6,049 nt of DNA, from positions 1 to 6,049 of the forward strand of contig JAFGPH010000230.1 of NCBI GenBank assembly GCA_016926135.1, in the 5' to 3' direction. The notes under the pieces were generated by a model that was given only the letters and a program-made list of their open reading frames with translations, searched no databases and was not told where the DNA came from. This document shows positions 5,748-6,049 of the stretch, one piece after another. The DNA comes from Deltaproteobacteria bacterium (GTDB taxonomy: Bacteria; Desulfobacterota; DSM-4660; Desulfatiglandales; HGW-15). Position numbers and translations under genes: made by a program. Every line of letters begins with the position of its first letter. Positions within the stretch are counted from its first letter, which is position 1.

Positions 5748-6049
5748 TTAGGACTCTCTATCGAAAGCAAAGTCTCCCCCGATCATCGTGGCGATCACCT
5801 GAATCTCTTTGATCCGCTCTGGAGGGACCTGCGTCGGGTCTTCGGAGAGGATGACAAGGTCGGCCAGCTTCCCCGGCTCGATCGACCCCTTGATGTGCTC
5901 CTCGAAGGTCGCGTAAGCGCCGTTCAGGGTGTAGCACCGCAGGGCCTCCTCGGCGGAAACCTTTTGGCCCGGGGCATAGTCCTGCCCCGTCCTGGTCTTC
6001 TGGTTGACTGCGGCGTGAATCCCCAGGATGGGCGCCCCGTCCACGACCG
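5748..6049 (-). CDS. YtcJ-like amidohydrolase, C-terminal part (gene cut by the window edge)
   Basis: About 100 C-terminal residues of a metal-dependent hydrolase of the Amidohydro_3/YtcJ group, ending in TAA at 5748-5750. The reading frame stays open to the right edge, so the N-terminal and central metal-binding parts lie outside. What is visible fits the family: a GIHAAVNQKT segment, then VSAEEALRCYTLNGAYATFEE, then KGSIEPGKLADLVILSEDP, and a final VIATMIGGDFAF strand. In this superfamily the GxIxxGKxADLVxL stretch forms part of the small beta-sandwich domain that closes the protein. Members hydrolyse amide or similar C-N bonds, but the substrate cannot be read from this end. The GTG at 6044 is an internal valine codon, not a start. 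The gene lies 110 bp upstream of dctP on the same strand and could share its transcript or end before it. Family assignment is confident; function is not. Confidence 0.9.
   Translation of the reverse strand, partial: VVDGAPILGIHAAVNQKTRTGQDYAPGQKVSAEEALRCYTLNGAYATFEEHIKGSIEPGKLADLVILSEDPTQVPPERIKEIQVIATMIGGDFAFDRES

Overview
The window is a compact, high-GC bacterial segment. Every gene I can support lies on the minus strand, so it reads right to left. The layout (a complete DctP/DctQ/DctM TRAP transporter with catabolic enzymes, plus a YtcJ-type amidohydrolase) and the codon use suggest a Gram-negative proteobacterium or Desulfobacterota-like organism. That assignment is inference; there is no rRNA or other marker gene here.

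In transcription order: (1) the C-terminal end of a YtcJ-like amidohydrolase (5748-6049, cut by the window edge); (2) a 110-bp spacer with no convincing promoter or terminator; (3) dctP, the periplasmic solute-binding protein (4597-5637); (4) a 77-bp spacer with a large hairpin (4541-4586); (5) dctQ (4025-4519), overlapping by 8 bp (6) dctM (2716-4032); (7) an opine-dehydrogenase-family oxidoreductase (1540-2664); (8) a saccharopine-dehydrogenase-family oxidoreductase (310-1518); (9) a 13-codon ORF joined to it by ATGA (272-313), then a 46-residue hydrophobic protein (111-251); (10) the start of another ORF, joined by ATGA and running off the left edge (1-114). No stretch over 300 bases lacks a gene.

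Small gaps, overlaps and consistent Shine-Dalgarno sequences suggest one transcription unit from dctP leftwards. The likely theme is Na+- or H+-driven uptake of an organic anion by the TRAP system, followed by NAD(P)-dependent oxidoreduction. Both dehydrogenase families include enzymes that make or break secondary-amine (opine-type) amino-acid conjugates. An uptake and breakdown route for an opine-like or other amino-acid-derived carboxylate is therefore a reasonable but unproven hypothesis. The amidohydrolase may or may not belong to the same unit.

Two gene starts were placed internally, on Shine-Dalgarno evidence, relative to the longest possible reading frames: ATG at 1518 and ATG at 2664.
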